DNA from: PNNG01 sp964577055
GTDB taxonomy: Bacteria > Bacteroidota > Bacteroidia > UBA7662
Reading direction: 5' to 3'
Length of the DNA stretch: 64,000 bases
Assembly: GCA_964577055.1 (NCBI GenBank)
Contig: CAZNWC010000006.1
Span: 1-64,000 of the forward strand
A program made the position numbers and the translations under genes. The notes beneath the pieces were generated by a model. That model worked only from the letters and a program-made list of their open reading frames with translations. It searched no databases and was not told the DNA's origin. How positions within the stretch are numbered: position 1 is the first letter of the stretch; the number at the start of each line of letters is the position of its first letter. This document shows, piece after piece, positions 18,508 through 27,418 of this stretch.

Positions 18508-19180
18508 GGATGATGTTTTCGAGTAAGGAAGTGGTTTCGGCCTGCGCCAACACAAACCAACGGTGTTGCATCTGTTGGCGGAGGGCATACGAAAGCAGGG
18601 CGTCGAACGTAAAGGGACGGTAAAATACCTGCTCGTTCAACCAATGCCACAAGAGCTGATCGGTGCGGTATTCTTGCTCATACAGTTCGGTAGCATGTTG
18701 CCACAACGACCAGTCGGTTGCCGGCCATGGATGCTCAGTGGCTTCAAGCGATGGTGTTGGTTTTCGCATCGACTGCGCCCAGGGGTGTAGCTGTACCACT
18801 TGCTCAAATCGTTGGTTTTCAAGTTGTTCATGCAGCAATAGCCACTGGTGCAGCATGGGCAAGGGTTGGTTCAACAGCCAATGGCGCCATGCCACGCGTT
18901 CCTCGCGCAGTGCCTGGCGATAGGGTATTTCCGCCGGTTGAAGATTGGCGGCGTAGCTCCTCCAGGCTTCAGGCGCTGGCAAGGCAGTCGGGTTGATTAC
19001 GCTTCCCAAAAAGTTGCTCCATTGCGCAGGGGCGTACACAGCCGCCAGCCAGGTCATTTCAGCAGGACGAAGCCAGTCGATGGCCAACTGCCAAACCGGA
19101 TGCTGCACCTCCACGGGCTCTTCGAGCGACAAAGCCGGCAAACTGCTCATGAGGCCATACAATGCAGGATGATCAGCCAT
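18491..19180 (-). CDS. DUF2764-like V-ATPase-associated protein
   Basis: 229 aa from the ATG at 19180 (MADHPALYGLMSSLPAL), which overlaps the subunit E stop by 8 bp. Helical, rich in W, L and Q, with no membrane segment. Bacteroidota V-ATPase operons carry a DUF2764 gene between E and A; position, length and the N-terminal LYGLMSSLPALSL segment fit that family. Because no subunit C gene is present, it may take the place of the socket-like C subunit joining the rotor ring to the central stalk; this is inference from position only. Confidence 0.8.
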   Translation of the reverse strand: MADHPALYGLMSSLPALSLEEPVEVQHPVWQLAIDWLRPAEMTWLAAVYAPAQWSNFLGSVINPTALPAPEAWRSYAANLQPAEIPYRQALREERVAWRHWLLNQPLPMLHQWLLLHEQLENQRFEQVVQLHPWAQSMRKPTPSLEATEHPWPATDWSLWQHATELYEQEYRTDQLLWHWLNEQVFYRPFTFDALLSYALRQQMQHRWFVLAQAETTSLLENIIHESLA

Positions 19181-19775
19181 TGGCCAGCAGTTTTTTGAGG
19201 GCAGTGCCGTAAAAAGGAGCCAATACCTTTTCAAAATCGGCTTCAGTGAAATCAACCACATAGCGTTCGCCTGCCACGCCTATGCGAAAGCCTGAGCGAA
19301 GGCGTGGGTCGCTTTGCCAATCGATGCCCGCCTGTGCAAGCGCTTGCAAGTCGTTGGCAAAAGCCGCTTCCAATGCGGCGGCTTTTTCGGCAGACAAGCT
19401 GATGTGCAGCCGACCCTGGCCATCGCGATAAAGTTGTTGCACCACCGCTTGAAGCAATGCCGGCCAATGTTTGTCGAGCGTTTGCTGTACCGGTTTCTGC
19501 AGCACCTCCACCGTGAAAATATTCCGCAAATCGGCACTGAGACTGTCTTTCGCCCTTCGGGTGAGTTGACCTAATTCGCTATGAACCGCCGTACGCAGTT
19601 GCTCCATCTCCTTTTGTGTTTGTGCCCGCAAGGCATGCGCCTCAACACGGGCTTCGGCCACAATGCTGTCGGCTTGGGCTTTGGCTGCTGCCAACAGCTT
19701 TTCTTTTTCGATACGGGCCTCCTCGAGCCCGTCGTTAACCAGTTTTTCGGCCAGTTGCCGCAGCTTGTCCTCCAT
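19173..19775 (-). CDS. V-type ATPase subunit E (peripheral stalk), first gene of operon
   Basis: 200 aa. The N-terminal half is a long charged helix (KLRQLAEKLVNDGLEEARIE, then AAAKAQADSIVAEARVEAH), the C-terminal half a globular domain ending VDFTEADFEKVLAPFY. This is the EspE/AtpE architecture of the peripheral stalk. No partner G/H subunit is encoded nearby. It opens the E-DUF2764-A-B-D-I-K operon; all later junctions overlap by 4-17 bp, implying strict co-translation. The 143 bp upstream to the next gene contain the terminator of that gene. Confidence 0.9.
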   Translation of the reverse strand: MEDKLRQLAEKLVNDGLEEARIEKEKLLAAAKAQADSIVAEARVEAHALRAQTQKEMEQLRTAVHSELGQLTRRAKDSLSADLRNIFTVEVLQKPVQQTLDKHWPALLQAVVQQLYRDGQGRLHISLSAEKAAALEAAFANDLQALAQAGIDWQSDPRLRSGFRIGVAGERYVVDFTEADFEKVLAPFYGTALKKLLANG

Positions 19776-19850
19776 ACCTTGGTGTTTGCAAGGTAAGTTA
19801 GGGAAGAATTTTTTATTGCGGACATTTTTATCCGTTAATTTTTGATGAAC

Positions 19851-19886
19851 AAAAAAAACGAAAGCTCCCTCTTGTGGTAGCTTTCG
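19851..19886 (-). terminator. Intrinsic terminator of the 19919-21766 gene
   Basis: CGAAAGCT at 19859-19866 pairs with AGCTTTCG at 19879-19886 around a 12-nt loop. Read on the minus strand the stem is followed by T8 (19858-19851). It isolates the V-ATPase operon from the polysaccharide region. Confidence 0.85.
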
Positions 19887-19918
19887 CTTTGGTAGTGTTG
19901 TACGCGTGTTTTAGCTAT

Positions 19919-21766
19919 TTACCTACTGATGAGCAGGCGGCGGGTTTGTCCTTCCCATTCAACCAAGTATACGCCTTCGGCCCATGATGAGGTAACTATC
20001 TGGAATGTTTGTTCGGCCACTTCTGTTTGTAGCAGCACTTGTCCGACTGCATTCCGCACCGTGAGGGTTGCCGGCATGTTTGCGGCATTGCGCTCTACGT
20101 AAACTTCTCCTTTGGCTGGATTGGGATACATTTTCCAACTTCCCATTTCGTTTTCCTGCACCGACACGCCACCAATGATCTGCAAAATGGCAGCTCCCGA
20201 GGTATCAGCACAATGGTCAACACGCACAACGCAACGATAGCCGCTATTGTTATCGGCCCATTGTGTGTTCAAAATACGCAAAGTGGGTTGATTTGCCCCT
20301 TGCACATTGCCGCCGTTGGTTAATGTTTGGAAACCAAATCCAGTATTACGCTGCCAGCTGTAGGTAGCGCCGGCTACAGAATCGACCCTAAAAATCGCAG
20401 TTTGTGATTCCACCACAGGGGCATTGTTAGGTCCATTCAAATTGCGTGGACTACATAAAATATTGACCGCCGCTACAGCGCTCGTATCGTTGCATCCGAA
20501 TGCTGTAACCAAACAACGGAATTGTTGGTTGTGGTTTTGGTTGCTGAGGTTGCGCACCACCAAACGCGCGCTTTGGGTACCCGAAAATTGTCCAAAATCA
20601 GTTAGGTTTGCCCAGTTGCCCGCATTCAAAATTTGCCATTGATACTGGTGGGTAGCTTGTGACGCACCGATGGTGAAGATGGCGGAGTCGCCGGGGAGTT
20701 TTTGTGCTGTTTGTGGAGTTCCACTTATTAAATTAGAACAAACAACCGTCAATTGAGCTGGGTTAGTTCTTGTCAAACAGGCTGAATCCTGAACAATACA
20801 TCTGAATTTTGATCCGTTCAAGCCAAAATTCACATGTTGCACCAGTAATACACTGCTGTCTACCCCTTGAAAGTGAGTGCCGTTAGACAATGGTAAAAAA
20901 CTACCGGAATTGGTTGAATCAATTTCCCATTGATAGTTAGAGATGGTCGGCCCAGTTACAGAAAATTGTGTTGTTCCGCCTGCTTGAACGGTTTGTGCAC
21001 CCGAACTTGACAAAGAGATAAGACAACCATTGTAAATGCCAGAAATTTCATTTGCAGTAAGTGCACGGTTCCAAAGTCCGATATCGTCTATCCTACCTCT
21101 AAAGAACCCATCACCATTGACAGGAGCCCCGGGATAAAACGTACGACCAATATTGATTGGCCTGGAACCAGGCTCTGTACCATTTGATAATACGGAATTG
21201 AACAAAGTGCCATTTCTATATCCACGGATGAACGAGCCGCCTGAAGTCACTTCAAAAACATATGCATAATGTGTCCATCCATCAGTAGGAGGTGAGGGCA
21301 TGGCTACTCGCTGATTTCCAGAATAAATTCTGTCCGCATATGCGCTGTCAACGCTAAAAATCGGGCTTGGGCTGTACGCAAATCCGAGGCGAAACCGGTG
21401 TGTCCAACCTCCCATGGACCGGTCATCGATGATATGATGGCCATTTACTGCTGGAATAATGGTGTCAGGAGAAACCCAAACCGAAACAGTAAAACTTCCG
21501 TTTACCTGACTCATCGCCGTGTTAGGGATTGTGGCAAACGAACTAACGCCATTAAATTGTGATGCCTTGTTGAGGTTGCCAAATCTATCAAAACCAGTTG
21601 TTAAGTTTTGCGATACTGCATGGTGACTATTAGACGCCATGTTCGACATTGTATCTCCTAATGGCCAATAACCAATTAAACCGGTTTGAGGAATGAAAGC
21701 CGGAACTTGTCCCTTCAAAGGCAACGCGAAACCAATCGCCACAACAATACAGAGCAAGCGATACAT
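19919..21766 (-). CDS. Secreted LamG/Ig-like protein with T9SS sorting domain
   Basis: 615 aa from the ATG at 21766, which begins a clean signal peptide (MYRLLCIVVAIGFALPLKGQ); a further upstream start would spoil it. Residues about 25-235 form a LamG/concanavalin-like jelly roll: GLIGYWPLGD, ASQFNGVSSFATIPNTA, SVWVSPDTIIP, GRIDDIGLWNRALTANEISGIY. Three Ig-like modules of about 90 aa follow, each with a Y-x-W-Q core (NYQWEIDS, HQYQWQILN, ATYSWQRNT) and a FRCIV/YRCVV strand. The C-terminus WKMYPNPAKGEVYVE...GVYLVEW is a type A T9SS sorting signal, so it should be exported and attached to the cell surface. Its ligand is unknown; adhesion is a guess. It follows the GT4 gene by 46 bp. Confidence 0.88.
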   Translation of the reverse strand: MYRLLCIVVAIGFALPLKGQVPAFIPQTGLIGYWPLGDTMSNMASNSHHAVSQNLTTGFDRFGNLNKASQFNGVSSFATIPNTAMSQVNGSFTVSVWVSPDTIIPAVNGHHIIDDRSMGGWTHRFRLGFAYSPSPIFSVDSAYADRIYSGNQRVAMPSPPTDGWTHYAYVFEVTSGGSFIRGYRNGTLFNSVLSNGTEPGSRPINIGRTFYPGAPVNGDGFFRGRIDDIGLWNRALTANEISGIYNGCLISLSSSGAQTVQAGGTTQFSVTGPTISNYQWEIDSTNSGSFLPLSNGTHFQGVDSSVLLVQHVNFGLNGSKFRCIVQDSACLTRTNPAQLTVVCSNLISGTPQTAQKLPGDSAIFTIGASQATHQYQWQILNAGNWANLTDFGQFSGTQSARLVVRNLSNQNHNQQFRCLVTAFGCNDTSAVAAVNILCSPRNLNGPNNAPVVESQTAIFRVDSVAGATYSWQRNTGFGFQTLTNGGNVQGANQPTLRILNTQWADNNSGYRCVVRVDHCADTSGAAILQIIGGVSVQENEMGSWKMYPNPAKGEVYVERNAANMPATLTVRNAVGQVLLQTEVAEQTFQIVTSSWAEGVYLVEWEGQTRRLLISR

Positions 21767-21812
21767 AAATGTCTTTGACGCAATGTTACGAATCACCCAT
21801 GTAAAAAACAAA

Positions 21813-23042
21813 TTATGCTTTGTTTATGCGTGATTTGATCAACTGAATATATTGATCCGCAACCTTTGGAGGCAAATAGGCCTGCAAAGAGTCCGCGCAG
21901 TTGTTCAATGTATCTTTATGCTCAGATAGTTTCACCGTGTCTTGAATGGCTTTAGCTAACGCATCTGCCGCCAGAGTGGGTGCAAGAAAGCCATTTAGTC
22001 CATTTTCAACCATTTCTGGGATGCCGCCTATTGAAAAACCAGCAACCGGTGTTCCACAGCCCAAACTTTCTAAAACAGTGTTCGGTAAGTTCTCTTCGAT
22101 GCTTGGAATAACAAAAGCATCCGCTGCCCTGTAGGCTTGACGCATGGCAGCCTTATTTGAAGGACCAAGCGTTTTGATTTCCAATGCCACTTCTCTCAGG
22201 TCTTCGGGTTTGAATTTACCGGCAATGATACAGCCAATGTCTTGTCCTTGTATTTGTTCCAATGCCCCTTTCAACAAATGAAACCCTTTACGACGATCCC
22301 CAATGTTCATGGCTGCGAACAAGATGTATTTTTTTTCTGGGTTCAAGTGAAGCTGCTCCCGGGCCTCAGCTTTGTTACCTGGCTCAAAATAAGGGTCTAA
22401 TGGATTGGGTATGTGCTCAACCATGGCATATCGCCCCAAGCTGCTCGAACGCGCCTCATTGGCAATCCAATTACTAGCACCAACCAAAACAGGTGAATTC
22501 ATTTTAAAGGCTTTAACCCTTTTCGAAAACTGATTCGGTGAAAGAAACTTAAATGGCTTTTTCAAGGCCACGCAAGAGTTACAACCATTTCGAAACTCTT
22601 GGCAAGAACCCGGATAGTGGCAGCCACCAGTAAACGCCCAAAAATCGTGCATGTGCCAAATAATGGGCTTTCCCAATGCAAACAATCGACCCAATATGGC
22701 ATCGTTTAAAAAGCCATGATTAACCCAATGCAAACAAATGGCATCAGCACTTTGAACCCAAGGGTGATTTGTTAAATCATGCACCTGAAAATTAATTCCA
22801 GTGAATTGAAAACCGGGTGAAGTGATGAAATGCTGTTGTATGTAATAAAGCAGGTGTTTCTTTATTGATTTCCAATGAACCGATCCACCATCCGCTTCTT
22901 GTATCCAATCATCCGTTCTCTTTTTTTCAAGCACCAAAACCTTCGCATCTATGTTTTGTTGGCGCATGGCTTCAACCAACCTCAAACAAGCTATTGCGGC
23001 CCCCCCACTGGCATCGAATGTAGACAAGAAAACTACTTTCAT
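21813..23042 (-). CDS. Family 4 glycosyltransferase (GT-B fold)
   Basis: 409 aa. N-terminal Rossmann-like acceptor domain starting MKVVFLSTFDASGGAAIACLRL, the usual opening of GT4 enzymes, and a C-terminal donor domain with KKYILFAAMNIGDRRKGFHLL, DAFVIPSIEENLPNTVLESLGCGTPVAGF (the E-x7-E type sugar-nucleotide site) and GGIPEMVENG. Probably adds a sugar to a surface polysaccharide in the cytosol. It overlaps the upstream methyltransferase gene by 4 bp and is part of a five-gene minus-strand run. Confidence 0.9.
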   Translation of the reverse strand: MKVVFLSTFDASGGAAIACLRLVEAMRQQNIDAKVLVLEKKRTDDWIQEADGGSVHWKSIKKHLLYYIQQHFITSPGFQFTGINFQVHDLTNHPWVQSADAICLHWVNHGFLNDAILGRLFALGKPIIWHMHDFWAFTGGCHYPGSCQEFRNGCNSCVALKKPFKFLSPNQFSKRVKAFKMNSPVLVGASNWIANEARSSSLGRYAMVEHIPNPLDPYFEPGNKAEAREQLHLNPEKKYILFAAMNIGDRRKGFHLLKGALEQIQGQDIGCIIAGKFKPEDLREVALEIKTLGPSNKAAMRQAYRAADAFVIPSIEENLPNTVLESLGCGTPVAGFSIGGIPEMVENGLNGFLAPTLAADALAKAIQDTVKLSEHKDTLNNCADSLQAYLPPKVADQYIQLIKSRINKA

Positions 23043-23761
23043 TGCTTTTTTTCAACCAACATAACCACGTTGTGATACAAATCCCGCTTTTTTGGCAAAA
23101 TGGCTGTCAAAAGGAGAAAGAAAAGCGTCAAGGGAGAAATAAATATAGCACAAATCACAATGTTCACATACTTGTTTTGGGTTTCAAGGAGTTGGTACCA
23201 ATACAAAATGGTTAATTGTGCCAATACCTCTGTAAAATGCGTAGTTGTTACACGCTGCACTACTTCAAACCCATGCTTTTCAAGTAAATATGCAAATCCA
23301 CCTGCGCTGTAGCGCGCGTAATCATAAGGCATTTCATGTTCGTTCCAAACAAAAGGAACGGTAAATATCCCGCGAGCACCCGGCTTTAATACCCTATGCA
23401 GTTCGTCTAAAATGGCATCAGGCTCAAAAACATGTTCCATCACCTCGCTGCATAAAAAATAGTCAAAAGACCTGCCCTCAAAAGGAAGCGTTTTTCCATC
23501 GTAAAAAACATCTACTTCTTCGGTTAAATGCGGATGTCCTGGATTTTCAATATCAACTCCAACATAACGTTCAACATCAAAAAGACTTCGATACGGCTTC
23601 GCGCCGCAACCAAAATCCAACAAGCTCCCGCCCCTAAACGCCTTTGCTGTTGAAGCCAATTGCTCATAAAGGCGATATCGTATGATAAAAAACGGATTTA
23701 TAAATACACTGTACCATCGAGGGATGAACTGCTGCTTTTTATAAACCGACAATAGTCCCAT
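23039..23761 (-). CDS. Class I SAM-dependent methyltransferase
   Basis: 240 aa from the ATG at 23761 (MGLLSVYKKQQFIP); a GTG two codons upstream overlaps the previous stop and is an alternative. Motif I is LLDFGCGAKPYRSLF, followed by VGVDIENPG, DYFLCSEVMEHVFEPDAILDEL and VLKPGARGIFTVPF. Two C-terminal hydrophobic stretches (about 190-232) could associate with the membrane, which is uncommon for this class. Substrate unknown; location among glycosyltransferases suggests a sugar or lipid-linked glycan. Confidence 0.85.
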   Translation of the reverse strand: MGLLSVYKKQQFIPRWYSVFINPFFIIRYRLYEQLASTAKAFRGGSLLDFGCGAKPYRSLFDVERYVGVDIENPGHPHLTEEVDVFYDGKTLPFEGRSFDYFLCSEVMEHVFEPDAILDELHRVLKPGARGIFTVPFVWNEHEMPYDYARYSAGGFAYLLEKHGFEVVQRVTTTHFTEVLAQLTILYWYQLLETQNKYVNIVICAIFISPLTLFFLLLTAILPKKRDLYHNVVMLVEKKQ

Positions 23762-23763
23762 AA

Positions 23764-24717
23764 TCACCCTCTTTTCACATACACGGCTACCACTGTATGT
23801 CCTATAGGCGTGTTTTTGGCTTGAAGCGCTGGTGCCAAAAACTTCGCCAATAAAGTTGCAGGAATTCGGAGCAACTTGTTTACAAGAGAATTATTGACTG
23901 ACCTGTAGCTTTGTCCTAGCATTACCCGAAAAGCTTCCATGGTAATCTGATAAGGATAGTCAAAATAGTGCTGAGGCTGCAAAGGGTCGTGTTCGATTGC
24001 CAACAAATCGACCGGTAAATAATCACACACTTTTCTCAAAGCCCTATCGGTATAACGGCTCATGTGATGAGGAGGCAAATTCAAAGCCAAGTTATTGGCT
24101 TTTGAAATGTATGACTCCTCACTTGGCACAGCGACGATGAGCTTGCCACCAGGTTTTAGTGCGTCGACCATTCCTTTTAAAAACTCCAATACATCGGGCA
24201 CATGCTCTAAAACCTGAAAAGCACAACAAACATCATAGGCAGCCGGATGCGCTGCTGCATGGGCTTGGATGCTTTCATTTCGTACATCAATTCCATTTTG
24301 AGCAGCCATTTCCTTGGCCTTTGTGCTAAAATCAAGTCCTACATAAGCACCGGACCGAACTACTTTTCCAAAATTTCCTTTTCCACTACCTACTTCCAGA
24401 ACCGCATCTGTAGGCGCAATGTAGTTCGCAGCAACATCAAATTCATGCTTATGATCAACGTAATACCATTCTTTCTCCTGTAAGGTATTGTAAAACGATT
24501 CGTCTCCAGGTACGAGAGGATCGAACCAAATCAAATCGCTTTCTTTTGATCTATACATGTCAATGGTATCACGCCCGGGATATAATCGGCTGATGGGGGC
24601 GTTGTACAGCCTCTGATACAAGGCATCTAGTTCTTTGAGTGGAATGCGTTCTAACAACTCAACCTGGTCGCTTTTGCACAAAGGGCAATACACCACTGTT
24701 TGGCTTTTCATCTTCAC
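23764..24717 (-). CDS. SAM-dependent methyltransferase with N-terminal zinc-ribbon-like motif
   Basis: 317 aa. The N-terminus carries a single CPLC knuckle (VVYCPLCKSDQVEL), a reduced version of the zinc ribbon found on many sugar methyltransferases. Motif I is VLEVGSGKGNFGKVV, then YVGLDFSTKAKEMA, DVCCAFQVLEHVPDVLEFL and LKPGGKLIVAVPSEE. Likely methylates a sugar of the surface glycan made by neighbouring enzymes. The adjacent genes are closely packed (1 bp to the upstream glycosyltransferase). Confidence 0.85.
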   Translation of the reverse strand: MKMKSQTVVYCPLCKSDQVELLERIPLKELDALYQRLYNAPISRLYPGRDTIDMYRSKESDLIWFDPLVPGDESFYNTLQEKEWYYVDHKHEFDVAANYIAPTDAVLEVGSGKGNFGKVVRSGAYVGLDFSTKAKEMAAQNGIDVRNESIQAHAAAHPAAYDVCCAFQVLEHVPDVLEFLKGMVDALKPGGKLIVAVPSEESYISKANNLALNLPPHHMSRYTDRALRKVCDYLPVDLLAIEHDPLQPQHYFDYPYQITMEAFRVMLGQSYRSVNNSLVNKLLRIPATLLAKFLAPALQAKNTPIGHTVVAVYVKRG

Positions 24718-24718
24718 C

Positions 24719-25639
24719 TTAAAATAATCTTTTCAAATAAGTTTCAAGCAAGCGAAAGAACCTTCGCAACTTACTCGGAAACATGTAATATGCAAACGTA
24801 CGATATTCAGCGCGAAGGTGAATATGGATTTCTGGGTTATGCCTCAACGACCCAATTGGCTGTGTCGAAATTTCGGACAACCTTGTTTGAACATCTGACG
24901 CTGTATGTGTATGGCCTTCCCCGAACCCAATATTGCTCACCAAATTCACTTCGGGCAACACGGTGAATTGCCGGTGCCACCAGCTGGCAAACAACAGCGG
25001 GTAATCCCACGTATTATAGCGGCCTTGCAGGTAGCGCTCAAAGGTTTTTTCCCATCGACGGGCATAGCGGGCCTTTGGATATATTTGTTTCACCCCGCCT
25101 GCCGCCTGGAAAGCCGGCCAGTTTTTCATCTCCAAATCCACCTTTTGCCACGAACGGCGCCAACTGGCCCAACCCCAAATGTGCGTGAGCCACGAATAGT
25201 AGTAACTGTATTCGGTTACCTTTTTTCCCCGCTGGAAGTTGTTGCCGCTGATCATAAAAATGCGCTCATCGTCTTTGAACCGATGCAAAAGGGTTTCGCA
25301 ATAGCCGAAAAAGCTGGGATCGGGCAGGCAGTCGTCTTCGAGGATGATGCCCATTTCTTCTTGCGCAAAAAACCAATCGAGCGCACCACTTACGGCCAAC
25401 TTACAGCCCAGGTTTTGCTCGCGGTACAGCGTATGAAGTTCGCAGGGCCAATCCACCAGCTCGCTAACAAGTGATCGTACGGCGGCCACTTTTTCGGCCT
25501 CGGCAGGTCGGCCATCGCGGGCAGCATCGCAAGCCACATAAAAACGCAGCGGTGCCGCTTCCCGAATGCGCTCCAATACGCGCCGGGTGGTGTCGGGCCG
25601 ACTAAAAGCCAGCAACAAAACAGGGGTTTGTAAAGCCAT
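24719..25639 (-). CDS. Glycosyltransferase with GT-A-like fold
   Basis: 306 aa from the ATG at 25639 (MALQTPVLLLAFSRPDTTRRVL). The opening resembles nucleotide-diphospho-sugar transferases of the GT2/GNT-I type. EMGIILEDDCLPDPSFFGY holds the metal- and donor-binding acidic cluster (EDD), and HIWGWASWRRSWQKVD is a block seen in bacterial homologues. First gene of the minus-strand sugar operon ending at the T9SS protein. Donor and acceptor cannot be told from sequence. A -7-like element lies about 15-22 bp upstream. Confidence 0.82.
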   Translation of the reverse strand: MALQTPVLLLAFSRPDTTRRVLERIREAAPLRFYVACDAARDGRPAEAEKVAAVRSLVSELVDWPCELHTLYREQNLGCKLAVSGALDWFFAQEEMGIILEDDCLPDPSFFGYCETLLHRFKDDERIFMISGNNFQRGKKVTEYSYYYSWLTHIWGWASWRRSWQKVDLEMKNWPAFQAAGGVKQIYPKARYARRWEKTFERYLQGRYNTWDYPLLFASWWHRQFTVLPEVNLVSNIGFGEGHTHTASDVQTRLSEISTQPIGSLRHNPEIHIHLRAEYRTFAYYMFPSKLRRFFRLLETYLKRLF

Positions 25640-25653
25640 GCGGTGCAAAAGTG

Positions 25654-25661
25654 CAAAATTA
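25654..25661 (-). promoter_or_regulatory. Candidate -7 element for the minus-strand sugar operon
   Basis: Minus strand reads TAATTTTG (TAnnTTTG match) in the 112-bp divergent region between the two glycan operons, 15 bp before the ATG. No convincing -33 element. Confidence 0.35.
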
Positions 25662-25751
25662 GGTGGATATTCGGGCTTGCGTTTCGCACAGAATGACTCC
25701 CTGTGATGCATCGGCACCCACAGGCAGGCATTTTCCAAATGCAACATACCC

Positions 25752-26525
25752 ATGGCAATCGTACAAAAACTCCCCATACTCGCCGAATACATCGTCAGAT
25801 TTGGCATCACCAAGGGCAGCAGGCTGTTTCTACAGCTCTTCAATGCCTCCAACAAAGCTTTTTCCATTGATTACCTCGATGCGGCCCCTTACTTTCTACG
25901 CAGAGGCACCAGCGATGTGGGCATATTTCGCAGCGTGATCCTGGGCGCAGAATATGCACACGCGCCTTTGCCCAATATTCGAACCATTGTAGATGCCGGC
26001 GCCAACATCGGACTGTCGGTGCGCTATTTCAAACAAATGTATCCCGACGCGAGCGTTTGGGCCATCGAACCCGACGCTGGCAACCGCCAGATGCTTGCAC
26101 AAAACACCCAACACCTGCGCCAAATTAGGGTGCTGCCCTACGGCCTTTGGGGCAAATCGGCCTACCTCAAGGTGGTGGATGAGCAAAAAGAAGGTGCCGT
26201 AAGCTTTAGTGTGCGAGAGGTTGCCACAGCTGCCGAGGCCCAACTCGAGGCCATTACATTGCACGAACTGATGCGTACAAACGGCCTCGAACAGCTTGAT
26301 CTGTTGAAAATAGACATTGAAAGTGCCGAAAAGCAGGTGTTTTCAGCGCCTGATGTAGCTGAATGGCTGCCAAAAGTGCGGCACCTCATTGTAGAAACGC
26401 ACGACCGCTACTTGCCTGGCTGTTCGCGTGCCGTTTTTGATGCCTTGCAGGCCTACGACTTTGAACTCGACGTCAAATTCGATTATCTCTTCTTCAAAAA
26501 CCTGCGCAAAAGAAGCACCGAATGA
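25752..26525 (+). CDS. FkbM-family methyltransferase
   Basis: 257 aa. SAM-binding core: IRTIVDAGANIGLSVRYF (motif I), VWAIEPDAGNRQML, LLKIDIESAEKQVFSA and HLIVETHDRYLPG. These are characteristic of the FkbM family of O-methyltransferases, which act on sugars and polyketides. The stop overlaps the start of the GT8 gene by 4 bp, so a shared glycan pathway is likely. Divergent to the minus-strand sugar operon. Confidence 0.9.
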   Translation: MAIVQKLPILAEYIVRFGITKGSRLFLQLFNASNKAFSIDYLDAAPYFLRRGTSDVGIFRSVILGAEYAHAPLPNIRTIVDAGANIGLSVRYFKQMYPDASVWAIEPDAGNRQMLAQNTQHLRQIRVLPYGLWGKSAYLKVVDEQKEGAVSFSVREVATAAEAQLEAITLHELMRTNGLEQLDLLKIDIESAEKQVFSAPDVAEWLPKVRHLIVETHDRYLPGCSRAVFDALQAYDFELDVKFDYLFFKNLRKRSTE

Positions 26526-27418
26526 ACACCCCCGCCAATGCCCGGGCTTTGGTTTTCAGCATCGACAACCAATATGTGATGCCCTTTGAGGTGCTGTTCG
26601 ACTCGCTGGTGAGAACAAACAGCATCCCACCAAATACCCCCATTTTTGTGCTGCACGGCCAAAGCCTGTCGGCTGCCTCGCAAAGCCGCCTGAAGGCATT
26701 TGCCAATGCCCGGCAATTTGACTTGCAATTTGTGGAGGTACGCGAAAGTTTGCTCGCAAACACCCCAGTTTCAGCTGGTGACCATGTGTCGGTGGCCACC
26801 TACTTTCGTTTGTTTTTGGCCGACCTCCTCCCGACCAGCGTTGACGAAGCTCTATACCTCGATGCCGATTTGCTGGTGCTGCAAAGCATCCGCCCACTGT
26901 TCGAGCGCCCCTTGACTTCCGCCATTGCTGCTGTCGATCATTTCAGTCCGGCCATGTCGCTTGAATTGTGGGGCGAAAGTGGTGGAGATTATTTTCAGGC
27001 AGGTGTATTGCTTATCAACCTGCGTCACTGGCGCCAAGAAGGCCTTCAAAACGTCTTTATGGAGGTATTGCAATACCAAAAGCACCGTATTCATTATTGG
27101 GACCAATGTGTACTCAACCTGTCGCTGGCCAATCAATGGGAACGCCTGCCCATTTATTTTAATGTTTGCCATGGCATGTTGCCCCTGCTCGATGCTGCCG
27201 CAAAGGAAAAAATTTGCATTGTGCATTACGATGGCAAAGGCAAACCTTGGGGCATCGGCTATTTCCGCAGCCTGGCCAATGCCTGGCACGCAGCATACGC
27301 ACATACCTACAAGCAGCGCTTCCGGCCCAACTTTCGCCTAATCGACTGGAAAGATGCCCTGTTGTTTTACCTGAAGGTGGAAAAAGGCATCAAACTCAAG
27401 CTGGCTTTTTGGCGGTAA
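26522..27418 (+). CDS. Family 8 glycosyltransferase
   Basis: 298 aa. GT-A enzyme with the GT8 signature EALYLDADLLVLQSI (DxD metal site), a preceding VATYFRLFLADLLP helix, and the C-terminal-side INLRHWRQEGLQ, YWDQCVLNLSLANQW and KPW segments typical of LPS galactosyl/glucosyl transferases. Coupled to the FkbM gene. Its last 23 bases overlap the 3' end of the opposing methyltransferase gene (27396-27418), leaving no room for a terminator. Confidence 0.92.
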   Translation: MNTPANARALVFSIDNQYVMPFEVLFDSLVRTNSIPPNTPIFVLHGQSLSAASQSRLKAFANARQFDLQFVEVRESLLANTPVSAGDHVSVATYFRLFLADLLPTSVDEALYLDADLLVLQSIRPLFERPLTSAIAAVDHFSPAMSLELWGESGGDYFQAGVLLINLRHWRQEGLQNVFMEVLQYQKHRIHYWDQCVLNLSLANQWERLPIYFNVCHGMLPLLDAAAKEKICIVHYDGKGKPWGIGYFRSLANAWHAAYAHTYKQRFRPNFRLIDWKDALLFYLKVEKGIKLKLAFWR

